A DNA stretch of 64,000 nucleotides, taken from the NCBI RefSeq assembly GCF_025362475.1, contig NZ_JANYGH010000025.1, positions 1-64,000 of the forward strand, given 5' to 3'. Each line of letters begins with the position of its first letter. Position 1 is the first letter of the stretch. The position numbers and the translations under genes were made by a program. Of the stretch, positions 57,436 to 64,000 are shown piece by piece. The stretch is from Mucilaginibacter sp. (GTDB taxonomy: Bacteria > Bacteroidota > Bacteroidia > Sphingobacteriales > Sphingobacteriaceae). Under the pieces are notes generated by a model that ran no database searches, had not been told where the DNA came from, and saw only the letters and a list, made by a program, of their open reading frames with translations.

Positions 57436-58908
57436 TTAAACATTCGCCATCCAAACATTAATATCAATTGCCGATGGAATGCTTAGCTTCTTCCGTATCC
57501 GGCGCTTTTTACCTTCTACCGAACGAACAGAACTTTGTGTAAAACGGGCAATTTCTTTGGTGTCAAAATTAATCCGCAGTAACACACACATCTCAACTTC
57601 TGCCGCAACCATATGGGGAGCTTTATCAAGTATATTTTGTACAAATTCGGGATCGTACTGATTGAACCTGGTTAAAAAAAGAGGATTATTTTCCATGGCC
57701 AGATGTAAAATTTCACTCAAATCCTCCTTTTTCCTTTTTGCAATATTACTTTCAGTTTCTTTAGTCAGCTTATCTACCGTTGCAACACTAAGGTTCAATT
57801 CTCTCCTTAGCTTACCAGATATAAACAGTGCTGTAAAAACTACTATGCTAAGTATAAGTGATATAGCTGCGATGAGCCAGGCCAACTGCTTTTTATTTTT
57901 ATTGGTTTTTTCGTCCTGTGTTTTAAGGAGGTAAACCAGGGGGGCCTTTGCTGCCGATTTATCAACTATATTCAGGCTATCTGTAAGTGTAGTATACCGC
58001 TCCAGGAAATTGGCGGCTTTATCTGTTTTCTTTAACATGAAATAAACGTTAGCCAGGCCTTTGTAAGCATCCCTTAACTGGTACGCGTTATTTAAACGGG
58101 ATGATACCCCAATATTCAGGGTGTAATAATCTTCGGCCCAGGCATATAGCTTTAGTGTATAATAAAGATCACCAAGTTCTTTGTAAGTAAAGGCACATAC
58201 ATTATCGTCTTTATAATTTTCGGCAAGGGTTGCTGCTTTGTGTAAATAAAACGAGGCTGAGTCAATTTGGTGAAGTTCCAGAAAAATGCTGCCCATGTTA
58301 TAGGTGGCCAGTATATAACCTCTAACATATTTAGCGTTGGTGCTTACATTTTTAAACTCCAGGTAACTTTTTCTGATAAAAAAGAGCGGGTCTTTTGAAT
58401 CCCGGTCTAAACTCTCTTTACATTGACTCAGGCCTGTATAAATGTTCCCTAACCAGTAATGCCGCGAACCTGGATCATTTATCTTTTTTGCAACAACAAT
58501 GGCGCTATTCAACGTTAGCCAGCCCTCCTTATAATAGCCAAGCTTATTGTATATAGTTCCTTTTGCTGTCTGGATCTGTGTAATCAATAAAACATCATGT
58601 ATTTTTTGGGCTGCGCTTTCCGACTCAACAACGTATTTGAAAGCTTCTTCATATCGGCCGGAGTTAAAACAGGCGCCGGTGCGCATCATTAGCCCTTTGG
58701 CTATACCCTCATCATAGTTTATGATTTTAGATGCCTGGTAAATTGCAACCCCTAATTTTTCTTTTTGCTGAATGTCAATTGTTTGGGTAGCTATATTAAG
58801 CATACTGTCAATCTGTTTCTGCCTGTACTGTGCGTAGCTTTTACGCTCAGCCAAAACAAAAACAACACATAATAACCTCGCAATTACCTTCCTGCTCTGC
58901 ACAACCAC
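57436..58908 (-). CDS. Membrane-anchored TPR protein with LuxR-like HTH
   Basis: A 490-aa protein. A hydrophobic N-terminus (about 6-27) may be a signal peptide. TPR-like helical repeats occupy about 30-320 (AFTYKELGDLYYTLKLYAWAEDYY). One transmembrane helix lies at about 343-362 (LAWLIAAISLILSIVVFTAL). The C-terminal part has a helix-turn-helix with FTQSSVRSVEGKKRRIRKKLSI, the LuxR-type recognition region. This layout joins an outside sensor to a cytoplasmic DNA-binding tail, as in Bacteroidota one-component regulators. The upstream kinase gene is 12 bp away on the same strand. Confidence 0.88.
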   Translation of the reverse strand: MVVQSRKVIARLLCVVFVLAERKSYAQYRQKQIDSMLNIATQTIDIQQKEKLGVAIYQASKIINYDEGIAKGLMMRTGACFNSGRYEEAFKYVVESESAAQKIHDVLLITQIQTAKGTIYNKLGYYKEGWLTLNSAIVVAKKINDPGSRHYWLGNIYTGLSQCKESLDRDSKDPLFFIRKSYLEFKNVSTNAKYVRGYILATYNMGSIFLELHQIDSASFYLHKAATLAENYKDDNVCAFTYKELGDLYYTLKLYAWAEDYYTLNIGVSSRLNNAYQLRDAYKGLANVYFMLKKTDKAANFLERYTTLTDSLNIVDKSAAKAPLVYLLKTQDEKTNKNKKQLAWLIAAISLILSIVVFTALFISGKLRRELNLSVATVDKLTKETESNIAKRKKEDLSEILHLAMENNPLFLTRFNQYDPEFVQNILDKAPHMVAAEVEMCVLLRINFDTKEIARFTQSSVRSVEGKKRRIRKKLSIPSAIDINVWMANV

Positions 58909-58920
58909 TAATTAGTTCTA

Positions 58921-60012
58921 TTAATTGTATATCATTATCTCACATGAGGTACCTTTTGCCGGCGTGCTGGAAATAGCCAGTTTACCTCTGTGTTTTTCTA
59001 AGATTTCCTTCGCACTTATAAGGCCTAAACCAAAACCATCAACAATTTCCCGACTGGCGGCTCTTTGATTGGTGTTATGGGCTATAGCATCAATTTGTTT
59101 AGACGTCATTCCTTTTCCCGAATCGGTGATAACCAAACTGGAATATTTTTCATGATGAATCAACGAAATTTTAATTACCCCATTTTTAGGCGTATATTTT
59201 ATAGCATTATCAATAATATTCCTGAAAATGATCTCCAGTATAAACTGATCATAATAAATGATGGCGGGTTCGGGAATTTCAAAAATTAGATTGATCTGAG
59301 CATTGCTAAGCACTTTGCTGAATACGTGCCGGCAACTATCTAAAAAAACATTCAATTTTATTTCCTCAGATCGAAACTTAAACGTACCCCTTTCGCTGCC
59401 AACACGTAACCGGGTAGAATCTATCATATTTAGCAGGTAACCAATCTGATCAATTAATGTCACCGCTACTTCGCAAATTTCATTCTTGTTCAGGTAATTC
59501 ATCTCATAACCATCCAAAATCGACTTTATGTTACCTAAAGGCGATCTGATATCATGCGTGAGGATAGAAAACAATAACGCCTTCTGCTGAATTACATTAA
59601 TCAGTTTTTCGTTTCTCTCTTTTATTCGGTTAATGTTCAGGAAGGTGACCACTTTCACCCGCCCCATAGTTAAACAATAAACTTCTACACAATGAACTTC
59701 GTACCATTTCATGGAGCTATCGGCACAGCGTATTCTTGCTGTTAAACTAAAATGAGGATCGCCTCTTTTTTCGGCCAATGCTTGCTTTGTATTCCAGGCA
59801 AGCATTATTTCTGCCCGGTAGTCAGGGTCGGGATAGGCTGTTAACCACCAGCTTGCCTTGTCAGGGATTGCGTGAATATCGTATCCTATCTCCGCACAGA
59901 AAACCTTGTTTAAATAAAGTGCGCTTGCGCCTGCCCAATCATCAACTATAATAATTGGAGTAATAGCCTGATCCATAGTTTCAAGAAAAGCACTCCTGCT
60001 TAAACCATTCAT
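58921..60012 (-). CDS. PAS-domain sensor histidine kinase
   Basis: A 363-aa soluble kinase. A PAS-type domain (about 15-128, with WYEVHCVEVY) precedes HisKA, with phospho-His153 in LTHDIRSPLGN. The HATPase domain has N265 and N269 in FRNIIDNAIKYTPKNG, the G1 box ITDSGKGM and the G2 box DGFGLGLISAKEIL. All residues needed for activity are present, in contrast to the paralogue at 55950. It is 12 bp upstream of the TPR-HTH gene and heads this part of the minus-strand signalling island. Confidence 0.91.
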   Translation of the reverse strand: MNGLSRSAFLETMDQAITPIIIVDDWAGASALYLNKVFCAEIGYDIHAIPDKASWWLTAYPDPDYRAEIMLAWNTKQALAEKRGDPHFSLTARIRCADSSMKWYEVHCVEVYCLTMGRVKVVTFLNINRIKERNEKLINVIQQKALLFSILTHDIRSPLGNIKSILDGYEMNYLNKNEICEVAVTLIDQIGYLLNMIDSTRLRVGSERGTFKFRSEEIKLNVFLDSCRHVFSKVLSNAQINLIFEIPEPAIIYYDQFILEIIFRNIIDNAIKYTPKNGVIKISLIHHEKYSSLVITDSGKGMTSKQIDAIAHNTNQRAASREIVDGFGLGLISAKEILEKHRGKLAISSTPAKGTSCEIMIYN

Positions 60013-60371
60013 AATAAGAAATTTATGTAAATCCCGGTAGAATTTTCAATCTCTATTTCATCTTTAAATAAATCTTCGCCCCCATTCAAACCCAACGTAA
60101 GTAAAGAAATACTTCAATTAAATTCTGAAAAAGCGACAGAAAGGAAGAAACAGGCGATGAAATGAAAAAACTAACAGACCAAAAAAAGCTCAGGAGGCGT
60201 GAGTAAAAAAGCTTCTTTTTATAAAAAAACAACCAGGTTTATTACCTCCAATTTTGATAAACCATAAAAGGGGGCTGTATCATAAGTCATGATCAGCCTC
60301 TTTTTTATTAAGCTCAATTTCTTGTTGCTTTAATCCTGTATCGCTGCATTTGCTCCCACTTTTATAAACAG
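60013..60371. other. Spacer with a possible IS end
   Basis: No gene is seen. GGCTG-TATCAT-aagtc-ATGAT-cagcc (near 60272-60297), followed by TCTTTTTTATT, forms a hairpin. GGCTGTATCA-type sequences are common at IS1182 ends, which fits the transposase remnant that follows. Confidence 0.4.
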
Positions 60372-60554
60372 GAAAAGGATTGTTACATCTGCCCGATGGG
60401 CCAGCGGATGGACTTTATTTAAAATTACAGCAGGAAAACCAGCACCCGATTTGAACAGAATGCAAAAAGATACCAGGCCAGGAATTGCAGGAATTGCCCG
60501 CTAAACGGTGCCTGTCATAAATTGAAAGCTAACCGGGAAAAAGTAACGATTTAA
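60372..60554 (+). pseudogene. IS1182-family transposase remnant
   Basis: In one frame this reads EKDCYICPMGQRMDF, then an in-frame TAA (60420-60422), then NAKRYQARNCRNCPLNG and ACHKLKANREKVTI, then TAA. These are the Cys-rich segments of IS1182 transposases (DCYxCPMGQ and YxAxxCxxCPLxxxCHKxKxNR). Everything before and after is lost, and the internal stop shows it is dead. A hairpin near 60590-60625 (GCAGCCT...GGGGGCT) may be the other end of the element. Confidence 0.7.
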
Positions 60555-60731
60555 TGGGGTTTACCTGTTATCGCACAAAATCTCAGAAAAAAAGCAGCCT
60601 GAAGGGGGCTTTTTGACTGTTCTTCGGTAGTTGGGTGATAATCCCCGAAATGTATAAGTGATCAGTAGAAAAGTATAAATCAGCCATCGCCTTTCGCCGC
60701 ACCTTTGTTTCAGCAATTAAATATAAAAGCA

Positions 60732-61543
60732 ATGAAAAAGACAGTATTAATAACCGGCGCTTCATCAGGTTTTGGGAAAGAGGCCGTTAAATTATTTCAT
60801 AAAAACAACTGGAACGTGATCGCTACCATGCGTTCACCAGAAAAAGAAACAGAATTATCGGCACTTGACCAGGTTTTGGTAACTAAATTAGATGTAACCG
60901 ACAAAGCCAGCATACAGAACGCCTTGAAAGCCGGCATCGAAAAGTTTGGCCAGATTGATGTATTGGTGAACAACGCGGGTTATGGCTCATTTGGCGCATT
61001 GGAAGCCGCTACCGAAGCTGAGATCAAACGACAGTTCGACGTTAATTTCTTTGGACTGATCGAAGTGACAAAAGCTTTATTACCGGTTATGCGTCAACAA
61101 AGATCGGGCGTTATCATCAATGTTTCCTCTATAGGCGGCAAAGTTACCTTTCCATTTTCGTCGCTTTACCATGCCACTAAATTCGCGGTGGAAGGTTTAA
61201 CTGAATCTATACAATACGAACTCAACCCTTTGGGTATCCGGTTAAAATTGTTGAACCGGGCGGCTATAAAACCGAGTTCGCAGGTCGTTCGATATCCATT
61301 TTCGGCGTAGGCGAATCAGGCGATTACCAGGCTCCCTTTGATAAATTTATCAGCGCGGTAGAGCAATGGCCGATGTCTGAAAATATTGGCGAAGTGGCTG
61401 AAGCCATTTATGAGGCAGCCACCGATGGTGCCGAAAAATTGCGTTACCCCGTAGGTCATGACGCCGGGCCAATAATTGAGGCAAGGCATCAAATGGATGA
61501 TGTGGATTTCAAAAACATGATAGTGGGCCAAATGGGCATTTAA
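60732..61543 (+). pseudogene. SDR-family oxidoreductase, 1-bp frameshift
   Basis: A classical short-chain dehydrogenase with TGASSGFGKE (residues 7-16), NAGYGSFGAL near 83 and YHATKFAVEGL with the Tyr-x-x-x-Lys pair near 149. After IRLK the frame breaks and would end at 61310. In the next frame it continues with VEPGGYKTEFAGRS, FGVGESGDYQAPFD and HQMDDVDFKN to the stop at 61543. Adding one A to the A-run at 61244-61247 restores a normal 270-aa protein. As with the ene-reductase at 19075, this may be a recent mutation or a homopolymer sequencing error. ATG 60732 is preferred to a TTG at 60705. Confidence 0.88.
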
Positions 61544-61584
61544 AAATCATTGGCTGCCCGGGTTGGGGCAGCCAATGATTTTTT
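61542..61584 (+). terminator. Perfect 18-bp terminator
   Basis: AAAAATCATTGGCTGCCC pairs perfectly with GGGCAGCCAATGATTTTT over a 6-nt loop. The stem begins at the stop codon of the SDR gene and ends 23 bp before the next ATG. Confidence 0.93.
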
Positions 61585-61606
61585 GCTTTAACTTTACAAT
61601 AAAAAC

Positions 61607-62512
61607 ATGCCGGATAAATATATTGAAATCAAATCGATCAGCGATCTGCACCGGATGGTACAATACACCTCACCCAGGCATCCCCTGGTGAGTGTGATAA
61701 ATCATTGCGACTTTTATAAAAGCTATAATCCTAAGGCAGATGTGTTTTACCGGTTTGGGTTTTATATCATTTCGTGTAAAAAGTTTGACGGAGTGTTAAA
61801 ATACGGTAAGGGACATTATGATTTTAATGAGGGTTCCCTGATGTTTACCGCTCCCGACCAGGTTCTTGGACCCGGACCTGATGTTCAGGTGGAAGAAGGT
61901 TGGGCGCTGTTCATCCATCCAGACCTGATTCATGGTACCGACCTGGGCAAAAAGATACATCAGTATTCGTTTTTTAATTATGAGATAAACGAGGCGCTGC
62001 ACATTTCGGAAGAGGAAAAACTGATCATTAAAGACTGTTTGGCCAAGATCGAAAAAGAGTACGCGCAAAACATCGATAAGCATTCGCAGGGCCTTATCGT
62101 TAGTAATATTGAATTGCTGTTGAATTATTGCAACCGATTTTATGACCGCCAGTTTTATACCAGGGCAAAGGTTAATTCGGATGTGGTACAACAGTTTGAA
62201 AAATTATTAAAAGATTATTTTTCTCAAAACAACCTCATAGAAACCGGCCTGCCCAACGTGGGTTATTTTGCCTCCAGGCTCAACCTGTCGCCTAATTATC
62301 TGTCAGATCTGTTGGGTAAATTCACGGGTAAAACCACACAGGAACATATTCATCTGGAGTTGATAGATAAAGCAAAAACCATGCTGTGGGGCAGCAATCA
62401 GTCCATCAGCGAAATTGCTTACGGACTTGGGTTTGAGCACCCATCGCACTTTACAAAAATATTTAAAACAAAAACAGGGAAATCGCCGAGTGAGTACAGG
62501 TTATTAAACTGA
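61607..62512 (+). CDS. AraC-family transcriptional regulator
   Basis: A 301-aa regulator. The N-terminal half (1-170) is a sensor-like domain with GHYDFNEGSLMFTAPDQV, a cupin-type shape. The C-terminal AraC domain (about 200-301) has ASRLNLSPNYLSDLLGKFTG and ISEIAYGLGFEHPSHFTKIFKTKTGKSPSEYR. It lies 64 bp after the frameshifted SDR gene, which it probably regulates. This SDR-AraC pairing is common in Bacteroidota. Confidence 0.92.
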   Translation: MPDKYIEIKSISDLHRMVQYTSPRHPLVSVINHCDFYKSYNPKADVFYRFGFYIISCKKFDGVLKYGKGHYDFNEGSLMFTAPDQVLGPGPDVQVEEGWALFIHPDLIHGTDLGKKIHQYSFFNYEINEALHISEEEKLIIKDCLAKIEKEYAQNIDKHSQGLIVSNIELLLNYCNRFYDRQFYTRAKVNSDVVQQFEKLLKDYFSQNNLIETGLPNVGYFASRLNLSPNYLSDLLGKFTGKTTQEHIHLELIDKAKTMLWGSNQSISEIAYGLGFEHPSHFTKIFKTKTGKSPSEYRLLN

Positions 62513-62781
62513 AATTATTTTTATCAAGCCTTCACCGGTAGTTTTAGGTCTCTTTACGTAAAAGAGTAGCGCAAAAGATGTGCTCATAGCGGCCTGCTTT
62601 TTAAGTGAATAAAGGTAGTTTTTAACCATACTGAAATCAAGATGTTTAGTTGCTGAAAATATTGATTTTCAGATTCTTATAGGATTTGTAGTGGCCTTTT
62701 GCTTTTTGACCTCGGCAGGTCAGCCAGAGGTAGCCAGAAGTATGCAATTATTTGGTTTATTTTGGCTTTTGATATAAACAG

Positions 62782-62815
62782 AAAACGCCGTAAATTATTC
62801 ATTTACAGCGTTTTT
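62782..62815. terminator. Terminator-like hairpin
   Basis: AAAACGCCGTAAAT pairs with ATTTACAGCGTTTT (one mismatch) over TATTC and is followed by TTTTTG. Confidence 0.6.
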
Positions 62816-62834
62816 GTTGTTTTTAAAGTCTACC

Positions 62835-62853
62835 TGGCGGAGAGGGAGGGATT
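62835..62853 (-). other. Candidate att site: tRNA-Ser 3'-end fragment
   Basis: The minus strand reads AATCCCTCCCTCTCCGCCA, which looks like the last 18-19 bases of a Bacteroidota tRNA-Ser plus CCA-side bases. The rest of a tRNA is absent. Such fragments are left when integrative elements insert at tRNA 3' ends. Identity is based on general knowledge of tRNA-Ser, not a comparison with this genome. Confidence 0.4.
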
Positions 62854-63320
62854 TGTTTACCTCTTAAACCGACTTGATATTCAATATGTTAGGCGTATTT
62901 TATTTCTTACTCACCGAAATACTCACCACTTTTTTTGTACAGATTAATTGCAAATCTTATAATACAAATATAGGGATTATGCATTCGTAAAACAGATTAT
63001 TTGGAGCTTATTATGCTGATCATCTGTAACCGCAAAGGTAGCCCGCGAAGCCAAGGCAGTAAAGGGCTTTCGCGGCATAAACCCACAGCCCTTTCACGCA
63101 CATATCCATTTATTCCACTTTCCCTTGACAGCCCTGTCTTCTTCCGCTTTTTGTTGCTTAACAGAAGATCACCTGAACGACTATGCCCGTTTTATAAAGT
63201 AGTCCGCTAATAGGAAGCAAGTTTGTGTTTTTGTTACCACAAAAACTACCCCGATGCCTTCGGCTCGGGGCAAACTTGCCATTGCTCCCGGTGGTTGCAA
63301 TGGAATAAACATATTATCTG

Positions 63321-63758
63321 CTAACCATGATTGTGTAGCATGTTCTTAATTCTCATATGCTCTTCTGGTCCAAAACGATCATAAACCAAATGAATAATTT
63401 TAATATTATCTAAAATCCAATCATAGTTATTAAATCCTTCATTGCCTGGGGTAATATTTGACGGCTCTCCAAATTCTTGCACAAAATATTTTTGAAATTC
63501 GTTGAAAGAACTTTGTTGATCATCATAATTTGTTCTGAAAAATTCAAATTCTGAAAGATGCCCATTTAGTCCCGGTTCAAAGTGAAAACCGATCATACAA
63601 TTTAAACCGTTAAATAATGTACATTTAATTGTGTAGTAACCGTCAGTTATGTGTTTTAAGTGTTTACCATTAAATAACTCCACAAGGTTTTCCTCACTAA
63701 TTTCCCACGGCACAAAAATACTTGGCTCATCTATTTGAATTCCTTTATGAATATTCAT
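63321..63758 (-). CDS. Hypothetical protein, possible immunity protein
   Basis: A 145-aa acidic, soluble protein with no signal peptide. It is rich in aromatic and acidic residues (SEFEFFRTNYDDQQSSFNEF, DWILDNIKIIHLVYD) in an alpha/beta pattern like many small immunity proteins. It starts 3 bp after the stop of an upstream gene cut by the window edge, whose end looks like the C-terminus of a toxin or effector. The DNA is more AT-rich than the neighbourhood, which suggests transfer. Function is inferred from the layout only. Confidence 0.6.
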   Translation of the reverse strand: MNIHKGIQIDEPSIFVPWEISEENLVELFNGKHLKHITDGYYTIKCTLFNGLNCMIGFHFEPGLNGHLSEFEFFRTNYDDQQSSFNEFQKYFVQEFGEPSNITPGNEGFNNYDWILDNIKIIHLVYDRFGPEEHMRIKNMLHNHG

Positions 63759-63761
63759 TCC

Positions 63762-64000
63762 TTAATAATTAGAATTCGCCTCAAGTTGTTCTAAAAGTCT
63801 TTCGGCTTCAAGTTTTTTGACGGTTATAAACTTTACACCGTTATTTGGGTTCGTGTAACTTTCTTTTCTTCTAAGATATTCGACAGCATCTTTTAGCTCT
63901 TCTATTGATAAACTTTTAAGGTCTGGATATTTATCTAAAACATTAACGGTTTCTAATGATCCATTTTCAATAGCAGCAAATCTTTGCTTGTCTGTTTTTT
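63762..64000 (-). CDS. Partial CDS, C-terminal end (possible toxin module)
   Basis: A 78-residue C-terminal fragment open through the window edge, ending LEAERLLEQLEANSNY. It is helical, with IENGSLETVNVLDKYPDL and SIEELKDAVEYLRRKESYTNP. I do not recognise a catalytic motif. The tight spacing (3 bp) to the small acidic gene downstream is the usual order of effector then immunity protein. Confidence 0.5.
   Translation of the reverse strand, partial: KTDKQRFAAIENGSLETVNVLDKYPDLKSLSIEELKDAVEYLRRKESYTNPNNGVKFITVKKLEAERLLEQLEANSNY

Larger units (their letters stand above)
62513..63320. other. Accessory junction without a clear gene
   Basis: About 800 bp. It holds a terminator-like hairpin at 62782-62815, a tRNA-Ser 3'-end fragment at 62835-62853, and a hairpin CCCCGA...TCGGGG near 63248-63269. 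A frame at 62699-62947 passes through the hairpin and the fragment and is not credible. Confidence 0.55.

Noticed and set aside
60583-60765. 60-codon hydrophobic frame on the minus strand upstream of the SDR gene
   Set aside because: It overlaps the SDR start and IS-related sequence and is probably chance.
62835-62853. A complete tRNA gene at the tRNA-Ser-like fragment
   Set aside because: Only the 3' acceptor-side bases are present; no anticodon stem or D-arm can be found next to it.
62699-62947. 82-codon frame across the accessory junction
   Set aside because: It reads straight through a terminator-like hairpin and the tRNA fragment.
63001-63210. 69-codon frame near the right end
   Set aside because: Low-complexity, with no family features and no start signals.

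Overview
The window is chromosomal DNA from a Bacteroidota bacterium, most likely Sphingobacteriaceae and Mucilaginibacter-like. The genus is my inference. The supporting signs are: -7 promoter elements of the form TAnnTTTG in front of many genes; a recF-DUF721 pair; paired periplasmic FKBP isomerases; a TonB-dependent receptor with a short N-terminus; many LytTR, AraC and TPR-type regulators; and short interspersed palindromes in the spacers. I found no rRNA, no complete tRNA and no CRISPR array.

Layout. 1-7.6 kb is housekeeping: a telomere-like 9-bp tandem array, then recF, a DciA-like DUF721 gene, ndk, a DHH phosphoesterase, two secreted FKBP isomerases, a TatD nuclease and an L-asparaginase. 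7.8-14.2 kb holds a LytS/LytTR pair, two secreted proteins (one built of 19-residue repeats) and a 2,5-dioxovalerate-type aldehyde dehydrogenase, with palindromic repeats between them. 14.4-17.4 kb pairs a ModE-like regulator with a TonB-dependent receptor. 17.5-20.2 kb is an AraC/cupin/Old Yellow Enzyme operon whose enzyme gene carries a 1-bp frameshift. hemA and a large FAD/Fe-S D-lactate-type dehydrogenase follow. 24.9-29.4 kb is a sugar-acid oxidation cluster (AraC regulator, IlvD/Edd dehydratase, SDR, SMP-30 lactonase).

29.7-34.8 kb carries secreted proteins and a convergent TPR histidine kinase/NarL regulator pair. It is flanked by two small-protein genes that share a three-block upstream module with identical spacing. 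35.5-46.9 kb has an Rrf2 regulator with NDH-2 and DoxX, redox enzymes, an acyltransferase, and a TetR/alpha-beta hydrolase unit with two matching palindromic operators. 47.1-51.8 kb is a tight five-gene operon: FkbH-like HAD-IIIC, acyl carrier protein, VOC protein, MBOAT and an SGNH-like protein. Its architecture recalls the Dlt system, but a glyceryl-type loader stands where DltA would be. 51.9-60.0 kb is a minus-strand signalling island of histidine kinases, a LytTR regulator, a hybrid kinase, a kinase paralogue that has lost its catalytic residues, and a membrane-anchored TPR-HTH protein.

60-64 kb looks like an accessory junction. It contains an IS1182-type transposase remnant, a frameshifted SDR, an AraC regulator, a tRNA-Ser 3'-end fragment that may be an att site, and at the right edge an AT-rich pair resembling the end of a toxin gene followed by an immunity gene.
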